A DNA stretch of 64,000 nucleotides from Paucihalobacter ruber. GTDB lineage: Bacteria; Bacteroidota; Bacteroidia; Flavobacteriales; Flavobacteriaceae. The DNA is taken from positions 124,001 through 188,000 of the forward strand of contig NZ_VHIQ01000005.1 of assembly GCF_006494535.1 (NCBI RefSeq), given 5' to 3'. Of this stretch, positions 18,285-27,650 are shown piece by piece (within the stretch, counting starts at the first letter, position 1; the number at the start of each line of letters is the position of its first letter). The notes under the pieces are model-generated. The model saw only the letters and a list, made by a program, of their open reading frames with translations. It had not been told where the DNA came from and searched no databases. The translations under genes were made by a program, and so were the position numbers.

Positions 18285-21200
18285 TTACCTCTTTAAAGTA
18301 AAATGCCCGTTTAGGTGTCTGCCATCTTCTAATGTAACAGAAAACCAATAATCGTTGGTAGGCATGAGTTGACCGTTAAATGTGCCATCCCATCCGGTGC
18401 CAAGCGGATCGATTTGTGCCAGTAATTTTCCGTAGCGATCGTAAATGTAAATAATGGTGTTAGGTTGAAAATCGCGGTTGATACCTTTTACTTGCCAGAA
18501 ATCGTTAAAACCATCGCCATTAGGGGTGAAGTATTTTGGGAAACCAATTACTGAGACGGTTTCTTCAACAATACCACAATTATTTCGGTCTCTGATATAA
18601 ACGGTGTAGATACCGGGTTGCAGATTGTTGAAGGTATTGCTCTCCTGATAGGGACCAAAACTGTCCAAAGCGTAGTCGTAATCTCCTTCACCGCTAACGA
18701 TAACGGTAATGCTGTTATCTTGAGCAGCATCGGTGACTTGCACATTTTCAACGGTGGCGATATTAGACGGCAATACTGTGATGGTACGGTCTTTAAAACA
18801 GCCGTTGGTATTGGTTACGCGTACTGTATAAGTACCGGGCGCATTGACCTGTATTTGCATACTGGTTTCGCCGGTAGACCAGTTATAAAAAAAGTTGTTG
18901 GGCAGGTTGTTTAACACGCCGCTATCGAGGGTGATGGTTTCGGGAAAAAAGTTGAGGCAGTAGAGGGTTTCAAATGTTGTTTCAATTTGGGGTAATTCAA
19001 AAACGGTTAATAACACTTCATTAATACCAAAACAGGCGTTGTCGTTTTCAACCCTTACAAAGATGGTGTGATTAAAAGCCACCGTATTGGTGTAGTTATT
19101 GGGTAGTTCATTTTGCTCCAATAGTGCATCTTCAAGTGTTTCGTAATAGGCAATGTCTAAACCGGCTGGTAAACCCTGTAATACTTGCGCATTGGCTTGA
19201 GACAGGTTAAAGGTATAAAAACCGTCTTCAAGACCATCATCATCACATGCGCTGAGTTGTGCATCATTGGCTGCGGTGGCGCTAACTTCTAAAGTAACGG
19301 TTGCAGTGCTCGTACAACCGGTGCTGGTATTGGTGACTTGAGCATAAATGGTTTGCGGATTTTCAAAATTGGCAAAATTGTTACCGTCAATAGGATTGGT
19401 ATTGTTGTTTAAATCGGTTTCGTTTAGAAAATAATCAACACTTCTATTGGGTTGGCCATTGGTGATGTCTTCAAATATCTCATTGATATTAAACAGGGTA
19501 AAACCGTCTGGGATACCATCTTCATCGCATTGAAAAATTGTACTGTTCGTGAATTCCGGCACGGGATTTACAATAAAATTCAAAGCCGAAATTGTAAAAC
19601 AATCAGTATTGTTGTTATTGGTGATTCGCACAAAAACCGTATCGTTAAACGGTGTGGTATTTTGATAGTTGCCAATGATTGGATTGGTATTGCTATCGGC
19701 ATCTGCCTGCGAGTTGTAATAACTTACATTAAAGTCTGAAGTGCTTTGAGTTCCCAGTACATCTGCGTTAAAATCGGTTAAATTAAATTCAGAAATACCA
19801 TCGGTAAGGTCATTAAAATCATCGCAAATTTCAAGGGTATTAATCCCAAAAACTACAGGAGTTAAAAATACTTGGTACTCAAAGTCGGTAATGTCAAAAC
19901 AATTGGGATTATTCTGATTTTGCACCCTAGCATAAATGGTTTGCGGATTAGAACTATTAGTGAAGTTACCTTCAATAGGGTTGAGGTTATCCATAGCCGC
20001 TTCCATAGAGGTGAAATATAACACTTCGTAAGTATTTGAGTCCAGACTGTCTAATATTTCAGTGCTCTTGGTGGTTAAATCGAATTCGGATATAAAGCTG
20101 TCGCTGCAAATTTCAACATTAGTGGGTTGATTGGCAATCACCGGTACCTCAAAATAAGACACGATGGCTTCACCTTCAATAGGGCATTCGCCATTATTGG
20201 GTTCTATGAACAATTGATAGAACCCCGGTGTGCTTACGGTTAAGTTAAAAAGTGTTTCGTCGGTTAGTTCATTACCATCTCTAAACCATGTGTAATCGGC
20301 TCCGGGGATCTCGTCGCCCTGAAGTGTAAATGTACCACCATCGCAGAGTAATAATTCTGATGTACTAATACCATTTCTGATAATGTCTATTTCAGAATTA
20401 AACAGCGACTGAATAAACGGTGGTAAGCCAATGGTACTTCGGTTTTGACCGGTGCCATTCACATCCAGTAGCACACCCTGTTCATTATAATTTGCTGCCA
20501 TACCTGAAGCTTCCGGATTATTGATGACACCTAAGAAGCGTGAAACTGTGTTATTGAAGGTAAAGCTTAACTGTGCCCGGTATATTTTTTTGTTGATGCC
20601 CAGTTGTAAGGCACCGGCACTCATAGCATTGGAGGTGTGAATGATTTGAGCAGAAGCCGCTATATTGGCAGCTTCTAAATCCCACTGAATAACCTGACTG
20701 GCACCGTCACCACTAATGCCAAGACCAACAGTGGCGTATAATTTTTTATTTTCGGCGGAGAATTCTATGCCGTACGGACTGTTATTATTTTGTTGTGAAT
20801 AGATTTCTATAGGGTTTGAGACTGTTCCGGTGTCATTATCAAAATCGTATAAATACACGGCTCCGGGTCCATCGGTTGCTGTTTGGGTTGAAAAGCCGTG
20901 ATGTGCCACCGCTAGTTTACTGCCATCGGGTGAGGCTTTAAGATAACCCAGTGCATTTCTTCGGTAGCCGGCAAAAGGCACAAAAGGTTCTACGGTTGAA
21001 ATCACCGGTGTGGTTTCTACGCCGGTTTCGGTAACTTTAAATGCGTAAAAATTTGAACCAAAATGAGATAGCACCCAAAACGATGAACAGTCGTCCGCCC
21101 GAACTGCCGTAATTTTTTCTGAACATTTATAACTAGCCTGAATGGAATTGTTGGGATCGTAAGTAATGAGTTCTACATTTTTTTCGGTTGGGACCACATC

Positions 21201-21680
21201 TCCCAAACCAGCTCGCAGCGACATGTCTATTAATGAATATCTCAGCCCATCGTTTGAGCCATTACCGGCAGATTGATTTGGAAATGAAGGCGTATTAAAA
21301 TGATGTGGTTCATCAACTGTAAAAATGTAAAAGAAATTGTCGTCTTGAGGTCTTGGCACAATAAGTCCTGATGAGGTACTGGAGTTATCACCGAGCAAGC
21401 CTGTACCGGATGCCTCATTAGCGTTAGGCATGGGCAGGTGGTTGCGATTCCAGATGGTTCTTCCATCTGAATAAAACAATAAATTACCGTTGGTATCTGA
21501 AATAGAAGTGCAGCCTTCAAGCGTACTGAGCCGGCCATTCGTTAGTGCTGTTACCTGATCGGTATTTTGATTAAATCTAACACCTGCAAACTGACCAAAG
21601 TACCAGTTGGCCGCCTCGTTTTGAGCCAATCCTTTGAAGCCCAATAATAAAATTAAGGTAAAATATAAGTAATACTTCAT
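18285..21680 (-). CDS. T9SS type B secreted protein with N-terminal propeller-like domain
   Basis: 1131 aa when started at the ATG at 21680 (MKYYLYFTLILLLGFKGLAQ signal peptide); the longer frame opens with TTG at 21692, only a few bases after the -7 box, so it is unlikely. Residues about 20-420 resemble beta-propeller domains common in Bacteroidota surface proteins (NWYFGQFAGVRFN, GNLLFYSDGRTIWN, LKASPDGSKLAVA). Next come an Ig-like segment, four copies of the CDxxxDG repeat, a second Ig-like segment and the type B T9SS domain ending in GHFTLKR. It is first in the four-gene cluster. Confidence 0.87.
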   Translation of the reverse strand: MKYYLYFTLILLLGFKGLAQNEAANWYFGQFAGVRFNQNTDQVTALTNGRLSTLEGCTSISDTNGNLLFYSDGRTIWNRNHLPMPNANEASGTGLLGDNSSTSSGLIVPRPQDDNFFYIFTVDEPHHFNTPSFPNQSAGNGSNDGLRYSLIDMSLRAGLGDVVPTEKNVELITYDPNNSIQASYKCSEKITAVRADDCSSFWVLSHFGSNFYAFKVTETGVETTPVISTVEPFVPFAGYRRNALGYLKASPDGSKLAVAHHGFSTQTATDGPGAVYLYDFDNDTGTVSNPIEIYSQQNNNSPYGIEFSAENKKLYATVGLGISGDGASQVIQWDLEAANIAASAQIIHTSNAMSAGALQLGINKKIYRAQLSFTFNNTVSRFLGVINNPEASGMAANYNEQGVLLDVNGTGQNRSTIGLPPFIQSLFNSEIDIIRNGISTSELLLCDGGTFTLQGDEIPGADYTWFRDGNELTDETLFNLTVSTPGFYQLFIEPNNGECPIEGEAIVSYFEVPVIANQPTNVEICSDSFISEFDLTTKSTEILDSLDSNTYEVLYFTSMEAAMDNLNPIEGNFTNSSNPQTIYARVQNQNNPNCFDITDFEYQVFLTPVVFGINTLEICDDFNDLTDGISEFNLTDFNADVLGTQSTSDFNVSYYNSQADADSNTNPIIGNYQNTTPFNDTVFVRITNNNNTDCFTISALNFIVNPVPEFTNSTIFQCDEDGIPDGFTLFNINEIFEDITNGQPNRSVDYFLNETDLNNNTNPIDGNNFANFENPQTIYAQVTNTSTGCTSTATVTLEVSATAANDAQLSACDDDGLEDGFYTFNLSQANAQVLQGLPAGLDIAYYETLEDALLEQNELPNNYTNTVAFNHTIFVRVENDNACFGINEVLLTVFELPQIETTFETLYCLNFFPETITLDSGVLNNLPNNFFYNWSTGETSMQIQVNAPGTYTVRVTNTNGCFKDRTITVLPSNIATVENVQVTDAAQDNSITVIVSGEGDYDYALDSFGPYQESNTFNNLQPGIYTVYIRDRNNCGIVEETVSVIGFPKYFTPNGDGFNDFWQVKGINRDFQPNTIIYIYDRYGKLLAQIDPLGTGWDGTFNGQLMPTNDYWFSVTLEDGRHLNGHFTLKR

Positions 21681-21699
21681 TCTCGATAGCAACAGCTAC

Positions 21700-21707
21700 C
21701 AAAGATA
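21700..21707 (-). promoter_or_regulatory. -7 box of the 1131-aa T9SS gene
   Basis: TATCTTTG on the minus strand, an exact consensus match, abuts the ABC permease stop codon and lies 19 bases before the ATG at 21680. It supports that start and suggests the T9SS gene is not only read through from the ABC operon. Confidence 0.65.
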
Positions 21708-22532
21708 TTATAAATCTCGTTTTTTTAATAATTTGTAGGATAAAAACACAAATATGAAGGTCCAGAGTAATACAATCAGTACTTCGTGCCAGTGTACTGC
21801 AAAATCATAGGCCATTTCGGTTTTATCAGGGAATTTGGTCATGGCTAAGCGCTGAAAGGGTTGGTCAATGAGTTTGTACATAGATTTTAAAGGGAAGAAG
21901 TTTTGAATTTTTTCGGCAAAGGCCATATCGCTTTTCCATGCAATAAGTCCAAAGCTAATCCATTCAACGATGTATAAAACAAACAAAAAGGCCAACGCAA
22001 ATGCCGAACGTTTTAACAGCATGGCGAAAAACAAGCACAAACTAAAAAAGCCAACAAGTTTTACAAAATACGCCAGGATAAATTCCGACTCTCTAAAAAT
22101 GATACCAATTTCGTTGTAACTTGAGTAATATAAGCCTATGGCTAATGTGAGTAAAAAGATGATTAAGGTAGAAATCAACGAAAAGAATACAATGGCATAA
22201 AACTTAGACAATATAAATTCCCGTTTGCTCAAACCATCAATCAAGTTCTGTTTTAAAGTGCGGTTGCTGTATTCGTTACCTATCATACTTACCACTACAA
22301 TGGCGAAAAAGAACTTGAACTGCGATGCAAAAAAGGTGGTGAGATGCCATATAATAGGGAAGTTAAAAACACCCATTTCCCCTAATTCAAAAGTGAACAA
22401 GCCAAAAAAATTGATTTTAAATGAGGACAACAGCAGTATAAAAAATGGTAAAACAAACGATATGAAAATGAGCACTTTATTGACTCTGCTCAATAATAAT
22501 TTTTGTAATTCAAGTTGTAGTAAGCGAATCAT
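21708..22532 (-). CDS. ABC-2 type transporter permease
   Basis: A 274-aa membrane protein with about six hydrophobic segments (VLIFISFVLPFFILLLSSF, FFFAIVVVSMIG, IVFFSLISTLIIFLLTLAI, LVGFFSLCLFFAMLL, ALAFLFVLYIVEWISFG, LIVLLWTFIFVFLSYKLL). The NEYSNRTLKQNLIDGLSKREF segment after the second helix is typical of ABC-2 permeases of the NatB/gliding-type exporters. The start is ATG. It follows the ATPase gene by 11 bases, so the two make one exporter whose substrate is unknown. Confidence 0.88.
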   Translation of the reverse strand: MIRLLQLELQKLLLSRVNKVLIFISFVLPFFILLLSSFKINFFGLFTFELGEMGVFNFPIIWHLTTFFASQFKFFFAIVVVSMIGNEYSNRTLKQNLIDGLSKREFILSKFYAIVFFSLISTLIIFLLTLAIGLYYSSYNEIGIIFRESEFILAYFVKLVGFFSLCLFFAMLLKRSAFALAFLFVLYIVEWISFGLIAWKSDMAFAEKIQNFFPLKSMYKLIDQPFQRLAMTKFPDKTEMAYDFAVHWHEVLIVLLWTFIFVFLSYKLLKKRDL

Positions 22533-22543
22533 TGTATGGTTGA

Positions 22544-23446
22544 TTAGTTGGATTGTTGGTCGGTTAATTGCAGGAACTGTTCTTCTAAGCTCTCTTTTCG
22601 TTTCACCAAATGAGAAAGGGCTATATTTTCTTTAAAAAGCATTTGGTTAAAGGTGGTTGCATCGATGGGTTCGTTCAGGAAGGCTGTTATTAAATCACCT
22701 TCAATTTTCACTTTACTTATTACATCATTGTTATTTAAATAGTTAACAAGAGTTTCCTGATCGTTACATTTAAGCTCAAAGAAGCCATGGCTGCTAATCA
22801 TTTCGTCAACACGACCTGAATAAAGTTTAACACCATGGCGTAATACTACCACATGGCTGCACACTTTTTCAACTTCATCTAATAAGTGCGAAGCCAATAA
22901 AATAGTGGTACCGCCTGCGGCAATGTCTTTTATGATTTGTCTGATTTGATGAATTCCCTGCGGATCTAAACCGTTGGTGGGTTCATCTAATATTAATATT
23001 TCCGGATCGTTTAAAAGTGCTGATGCAATGGCCAGACGCTGTTTCATACCCAATGAAAAGGTTTGAAATTTGCTATGGCGACGATCCCAAAGGTTGACTA
23101 TTTTGAGTTTTTCTTCAATTTTTGAAATATCAACCCCTTTAATTTTACAAACCAGTTTTAGATTTTGAATGGCCGTCATGTAAGGATAAAAATTTGGTCG
23201 CTCTATAATGGCGCCGACCTTTTTTAAAGCATTGTGTGTAGACACCGTGCCATTAAACCAGCTAAAATCACCGCTGGTTTTATTAACAACGTTTAAAACA
23301 ATGCCTAAAGTGGTAGATTTACCGCTGCCATTGGGTCCTAAAATACCGTAAACATTGCCTTTGTTAATGCTAAAGCTTAAATCCTGAACAGCGGTGATAC
23401 TGCCAAATTTTTTGGTAAGATTATTAATGCTGAGAATTGTTTCCAA
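22544..23446 (-). CDS. ABC transporter ATP-binding protein, TTG start
   Basis: A 300-aa ATPase partnering the downstream permease. Walker A is GPNGSGKST (37-45), the signature is FSLGMKQRLA, Walker B is ILILDEPTNGLD, and a C-terminal extension (about 210-300) is typical of multidrug/NatA-like ATPases. The reading frame has no ATG upstream before a stop near 23497 and none suitable downstream, and METILSINNLTKKFG aligns with family N-termini. The TTG at 23446 is therefore the likely initiation codon. Confidence 0.9.
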   Translation of the reverse strand: METILSINNLTKKFGSITAVQDLSFSINKGNVYGILGPNGSGKSTTLGIVLNVVNKTSGDFSWFNGTVSTHNALKKVGAIIERPNFYPYMTAIQNLKLVCKIKGVDISKIEEKLKIVNLWDRRHSKFQTFSLGMKQRLAIASALLNDPEILILDEPTNGLDPQGIHQIRQIIKDIAAGGTTILLASHLLDEVEKVCSHVVVLRHGVKLYSGRVDEMISSHGFFELKCNDQETLVNYLNNNDVISKVKIEGDLITAFLNEPIDATTFNQMLFKENIALSHLVKRKESLEEQFLQLTDQQSN

Positions 23447-23519
23447 AATTGATGAAGTTTGATTGGTTAAAAATAGGACGAAACAAGCACTAAAATGTTA
23501 CAAATAATGATTAAGTTAC

Positions 23520-23527
23520 TACATTTG
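23520..23527 (+). promoter_or_regulatory. -7 box of the kinase-like gene
   Basis: TACATTTG, an exact TAnnTTTG match, lies 16 bases before the ATG at 23544. No clear -33 TTG was seen. Confidence 0.55.
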
Positions 23528-23543
23528 AAAAAGATTGACCGGT

Positions 23544-24602
23544 ATGCAAGACTTAAAAATATCTAAGAAGAAACCATCCTATCCTGTTTCTGACAGATTG
23601 AATAAATATCTGAAAGAGTATAACCGCCATTTGAGAATTTCAGTTTCTTACGAAGATTTATTGCGCTTTCAGGGTTCTGTAGCAGTTTACGACAAAAACG
23701 ATAACGATACCCTTTGGACACGCGTTTACTACAGCGAATTTGACCGGGCTGAAATAGATTTGAACCTTAAAAAAGTATATACCATTTTACATTCTGATGG
23801 GAACCAGAGAACCATACCGTTTTTAAATGTAGATGCCATTGATTACTGTACCTTTGGAAACAGTAAGCCTTTTAGGGTGAAGGTGAGAAATATTCTCAAT
23901 GACAATTTCACCTATTTCTATGTGAAAAAGGCCGACGCTTCCAGAATTTACGGATTGGAACTGGAACACATGCTATCTCCTTATAACCTTAATTTTTTAG
24001 TTTATAAAAACACCTTAATAGAAGAGCACATCGCCGGAATTCCAGGAGACGAATTTATTCAGAATAGTTTAGAAGATTGTACGCCATCTGAAAAATCTCA
24101 AATTGCCAAGGAGTTCGTTAAATTTAATGAACGCTGCATGATCAGACTATTGGGAGATATGCGTTCTTACAACTACGTTATTGTACCTATTCACGATTTT
24201 GATCATGTTGTTTTTAAAATTAGAGCCATAGATTTTGACCAACAATGTTATGAAGGAAAATTTAATGTGTATCGCCCACAGTTTTTCAAAGAGAATAACC
24301 GAATGGTGACTTTGGTATCTGAGCGATTAACGAAAGATTCAATCGACCAGTATAAAATTGAGGAGCGCTCTATAGTTGCCAAGCGAATTATAAGTTATCA
24401 CGACAGGCTCAATCAACTCGTAGATTGCATGATTCACGACGAAATTTCTTCCGAAGCACACATAGAAATGCTAAAAACAACCATCTATGACTATACCTTA
24501 GACGTTAAATTCAAGCGTTCTAAAAATATGGGTGAAATTTTGAAAAATGCCCTTGACTTCGTTAAACGAAATTATGAAGATGTTAATGCCAAAGATTTTT
24601 AA
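23544..24602 (+). CDS. Uncharacterised protein with kinase-like motifs
   Basis: 352 aa from the ATG at 23544; the longer frame begins with TTG at 23535. I do not recognise a named family. Three spaced features recall the aminoglycoside phosphotransferase/lipopolysaccharide-kinase fold: EEHIAGIPGDEF at 160-171 (hinge-like), GDMRSYN at 204-210 (catalytic Asp with Asn five residues on, as in HGDxxxxN) and IDFD at 229-232 (metal-binding Asp). The N-terminal 150 residues are beta-rich (SVAVYDKND, TLWTRVYYSEF, VYTILHSDG) and could be a kinase N-lobe, but no Gly-rich loop or clear ATP-binding Lys is evident. The kinase link is inference. It ends overlapping the convergent neighbour by four bases. 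Confidence 0.7.
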   Translation: MQDLKISKKKPSYPVSDRLNKYLKEYNRHLRISVSYEDLLRFQGSVAVYDKNDNDTLWTRVYYSEFDRAEIDLNLKKVYTILHSDGNQRTIPFLNVDAIDYCTFGNSKPFRVKVRNILNDNFTYFYVKKADASRIYGLELEHMLSPYNLNFLVYKNTLIEEHIAGIPGDEFIQNSLEDCTPSEKSQIAKEFVKFNERCMIRLLGDMRSYNYVIVPIHDFDHVVFKIRAIDFDQQCYEGKFNVYRPQFFKENNRMVTLVSERLTKDSIDQYKIEERSIVAKRIISYHDRLNQLVDCMIHDEISSEAHIEMLKTTIYDYTLDVKFKRSKNMGEILKNALDFVKRNYEDVNAKDF

Positions 24603-25111
24603 TTCCAGTTTTCGTCAAAGTCTAAACCGTCGTAGTCTTCAATATCTAAACCATCGTCGAACTCATCGTTGAAGTCGTCAAAATCTTCAGCTTCAAAAGA
24701 TTTTTCGGGTGCGCTTTCAGGTATTTGACCGTGAATAAACATCAGGTTGGGGTAGTTGGTGCCTTCGGCTTCTTCAACTATTTCGGCCAGTTCCACGAAG
24801 AATGTCCACATATATAAAAAATCGTAAACATAAATAAGCTTGGTTTGGGCCTCGTGTACAGCTTCATTGATTAAAGTATTACCCATATATCGAACGCCGG
24901 GTTCTTCAGTGTCAAACATGGTAATTTCTTCGCCTTCGTTCCAGTCATCATCACTTAAATAAAACGAGGAGATTTCCAATCCGTCAAAACCAAAACTTTG
25001 CGAAATACAGTTGTGTAAATCTTCTAAAGTATCGGTTTCTCTTATTTCGATATCTCTAAACACATCATCATCAGTATCGTTGTCGAGTACTACTCTAAAT
25101 CTGTAAATCAT
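24599..25111 (-). CDS. pRiA4b ORF-3-like protein with acidic tail
   Basis: A 170-aa protein of the plasmid pRiA4b ORF-3 / IS1096 TnpR-passenger family (PF07929): the start MIYRFRVVLDND, TLEDLHNCISQSFGFD, SSFYLSDDDWN and KLIYVYDFLYMW match. The family occurs widely on Bacteroidota chromosomes without any transposon, so the name does not imply mobility here. The last 35 residues (about 136-170) are almost entirely Asp/Glu/Phe/Asn. It has its own -7 box and is not overlapped by the downstream heme gene. The function is unknown. Confidence 0.8.
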   Translation of the reverse strand: MIYRFRVVLDNDTDDDVFRDIEIRETDTLEDLHNCISQSFGFDGLEISSFYLSDDDWNEGEEITMFDTEEPGVRYMGNTLINEAVHEAQTKLIYVYDFLYMWTFFVELAEIVEEAEGTNYPNLMFIHGQIPESAPEKSFEAEDFDDFNDEFDDGLDIEDYDGLDFDENWN

Positions 25112-25130
25112 ATTTTCGGTTTTAAGATTA

Positions 25131-25138
25131 CAAATATA
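25131..25138 (-). promoter_or_regulatory. -7 box of the pRiA4b-like gene
   Basis: The minus strand reads TATATTTG, an exact TAnnTTTG match, 19 bases before the ATG at 25111. Confidence 0.55.
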
Positions 25139-25142
25139 AAAA

Positions 25143-26183
25143 TTAAGTCAATGCTTGCGCAGTTTGGGTGGTGAGAGCTCTGCGACTTTCGAGAACGAGG
25201 TAAAACTGAACACCAATTAGTATAGCGGCAATTACCAGGTGTAAAGGCTGTGTTGAAAATGGAAAATCAAAGTAATACATCAAGATTCCTGTAGCAATTT
25301 CAAGGGCAATGCAAAGGATGACCAAATTCATTTTACCATAACCTAGTTGTAGCTTTCTATTTCTCATAAACAACCAGCCGTTAACCAGCAGCACTAAAAC
25401 AGACAGCGATCTGTGTACATAAAAATTAATGGTAGGTTGGGCCAGCCATTCACTCTTAATATAGCCAATTTCTTTAACCTGTTCGTCAATATATTGTCTT
25501 ACTTGGGTACCTAGAACAATCTGGATAAGTGTTAAAACAGTGGCAAAAATCAATAAATTGTGAAAACCCACATCTGCCAACTGATTTTTAAAACTGGTCT
25601 TTGAGGCGTAAATAAGGTATAAAATCACAAAGACAATGAGTAGTGCCATGACCATATGAATGGTGATTTTATAAGGTGCCAAATTAGAATCCACAACGGT
25701 TTTTCCTAACCAGGCTTGAAATCCCATGGCAAAAACAGTTAAAATGCTTAATGGCAATAGCCACTTGTTGTCTTTCCAAAGCCAAATGGACATGATGGTA
25801 AAAATTAAAATAGGAATACCGGATAGCGCACCAAGGAGACGGTTGATATATTCAACCCAGGTATGCAACGGATTGAAGATATTGTAATCGTGTGTGGTGA
25901 AATTATTCCAGTTGTCGGGGTTAAAACTGTCGCCCGAGGTAAAATTACTTTTGGCCACTTTTAAGCTTTCGTCTACTATAATCACGATACCCTTTTTGTA
26001 TTCGTAATTTGCTTTAAACTCCAGCTGTTCAGCTTCGGTTGGCGGTATATAGTAACCGAAACACTTTGGCCAGTCGGGACAACCCATTCCCGAACCTGTC
26101 ATTCTCACAACAGCACCGGCAATAATGACCAAATAAATAAGCACAAGTGCTATTTTGGCGGTTTTTCTAAATTTCTTAATCAT
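25143..26183 (-). CDS. ctaA: Heme A synthase (COX15/CtaA family)
   Basis: This integral membrane enzyme converts heme O to heme A for cytochrome oxidase. The 346-aa sequence starts in a basic N-terminus and has about eight hydrophobic helices. VVRMTGSGMGCPDWPKCFG (about 25-43) is the family hallmark with C35 and C41, and HTWVEYINRLLGAL carries heme-ligand histidine and the conserved ENR-like motif. H176 or so in KITIHMVMAL and H254 or so in VHRSLSV are further heme-ligand candidates. The start ATG overlaps the stop of the upstream nucleotidyltransferase gene by four bases, so the two are translationally coupled. ctaB is not in the window. Confidence 0.93.
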   Translation of the reverse strand: MIKKFRKTAKIALVLIYLVIIAGAVVRMTGSGMGCPDWPKCFGYYIPPTEAEQLEFKANYEYKKGIVIIVDESLKVAKSNFTSGDSFNPDNWNNFTTHDYNIFNPLHTWVEYINRLLGALSGIPILIFTIMSIWLWKDNKWLLPLSILTVFAMGFQAWLGKTVVDSNLAPYKITIHMVMALLIVFVILYLIYASKTSFKNQLADVGFHNLLIFATVLTLIQIVLGTQVRQYIDEQVKEIGYIKSEWLAQPTINFYVHRSLSVLVLLVNGWLFMRNRKLQLGYGKMNLVILCIALEIATGILMYYFDFPFSTQPLHLVIAAILIGVQFYLVLESRRALTTQTAQALT

Positions 26184-27625
26184 AATTTTTCGGTAGCAAT
26201 TTTTAATCCTAATTTTTTTCCTTCGTTGAGCATCATCTTATAAGCAGCTTCGTATTCGTTTGGAATATCGCCTTCTAAAACAGCTTCTTTGATTCGCTCT
26301 TTAATAATACCAATCTCGCGCGATGGCTGAATATTAAAAGTTTTCATAATATCTTCGCCTGAAATGGGTGGCTGAAAGTTTCTAACGTGATCGCGCTCTT
26401 CAACTTCTTCCATTTTCTTTCGAACCAGCTTAAAGTTGTTGTGATATTTTTTAAACTTTTTAGGGTTTTTGGTTGTGATATCGGCTTCGCAAAGCGTCAT
26501 TAAATCTTCTATACAATCGCCGGCATCAAAAATGAGTCTTCGCACGGCAGAATCGGTTACATCACCTGATACTGCAATAGGTCTGGAGCTCATAAAAACG
26601 AGCTTTTGAACGTATTTCATTTTGTCATTCAATGGCATTTTCAATCTTTTAAACAAATGAAATACCATTTTAGAACCTTTTAATTCGTGACCGTGAAAGG
26701 TCCAGCCAATTTTTTCGTGAAACTTCTTGGTTGGTGCCTTACCAATATCGTGAAGCAAAGCGGCCCAACGCAACCAAACATTATCGGTGTATTTGCTAAT
26801 GTTATCAACCACTTCTAGTGTGTGATAAAAGTTGTCTTTATGACGCTGACCTTCAATTTCTTCAATGCCTTTTAAGGCTGTTAGTTCGGGAAGTATAAGT
26901 TCCAGCAATCCGGTTTTCTCGAGAAGAATAAACCCTTTTGAAGGTTGTTCACTTTCAAGAATTTTGTGCAGCTCGGTGACGATGCGTTCTTGTGTAATAA
27001 TTTTAATACGTCGGCAGTTTTTGGCAATTGAGTTTAAAGAACGTTTGTTAATGATAAAATCCAGTTGCGTTGCAAACCTAATGGCGCGTAACATTCTTAG
27101 TGGATCATCGCTGTAAGTAACATCAGGATCGAGAGGTGTTTTGATTAGACCATTTTTTAAATCTTCTAACCCATCGAAAGGGTCGAGTAGTTGACCGTAA
27201 TCATCTTCATTTAAGCTTATAGCCAAGGCGTTGATAGTAAAATCACGCCTGTTTTGATCGTCTTCTAAGGTGCCGCTTTCTACAGCCGGATTTCTGCTGT
27301 TTTCGTTGTAAGATTCTTTTCTGGCACCAACAAATTCAATTTCCAAATCATCAAAACGCAACATGGCCGTACCATAGGTTTTAAAGATTTTAACCTGTGG
27401 TTTATTAGGTAGAAGTGAAGCCGTTTTTTTGGCAAGGTCTATGCCGCTGCCTATGGCAACAATATCAATATCTTTTGCATCACCACGATTTAAAATAAAG
27501 TCTCTTACATAACCACCAATTACATAACTATTAAGACCTAGTTGTTTTGAGGCTTTTGAAATTATTGAAAAAACAGGGTTAGTTAAGGCTGTAGTAAAGG
27601 TGTTATTTAAGTTGATTTTATTCAC
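26180..27625 (-). CDS. cca: CCA tRNA nucleotidyltransferase / poly(A) polymerase family, HD domain
   Basis: A 481-aa class II nucleotidyltransferase. GGYVRDFIL (37-45) and the catalytic acidic pair KDIDIV (D52, D54) define the polymerase head. RRDFTINALA and the DPLRMLRAIRFA motif follow, and an HD phosphohydrolase domain (ALLHDIGK near 288) forms the C-terminal half. The family adds the 3' CCA of tRNA; a poly(A)-type activity cannot be excluded from sequence. The frame opens with GTG at 27625: an in-frame stop 10 bases upstream precludes an ATG further out, and the next Met lies inside the catalytic domain. Confidence 0.92.
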   Translation of the reverse strand: MNKINLNNTFTTALTNPVFSIISKASKQLGLNSYVIGGYVRDFILNRGDAKDIDIVAIGSGIDLAKKTASLLPNKPQVKIFKTYGTAMLRFDDLEIEFVGARKESYNENSRNPAVESGTLEDDQNRRDFTINALAISLNEDDYGQLLDPFDGLEDLKNGLIKTPLDPDVTYSDDPLRMLRAIRFATQLDFIINKRSLNSIAKNCRRIKIITQERIVTELHKILESEQPSKGFILLEKTGLLELILPELTALKGIEEIEGQRHKDNFYHTLEVVDNISKYTDNVWLRWAALLHDIGKAPTKKFHEKIGWTFHGHELKGSKMVFHLFKRLKMPLNDKMKYVQKLVFMSSRPIAVSGDVTDSAVRRLIFDAGDCIEDLMTLCEADITTKNPKKFKKYHNNFKLVRKKMEEVEERDHVRNFQPPISGEDIMKTFNIQPSREIGIIKERIKEAVLEGDIPNEYEAAYKMMLNEGKKLGLKIATEKL

Positions 27626-27650
27626 TAATATCGTCTATGTATTGTGACTG

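Noticed and set aside
24599-25111. Possible IS1096-type mobile element
   Set aside because: Only the passenger-like protein is present; no transposase or inverted ends were seen nearby.
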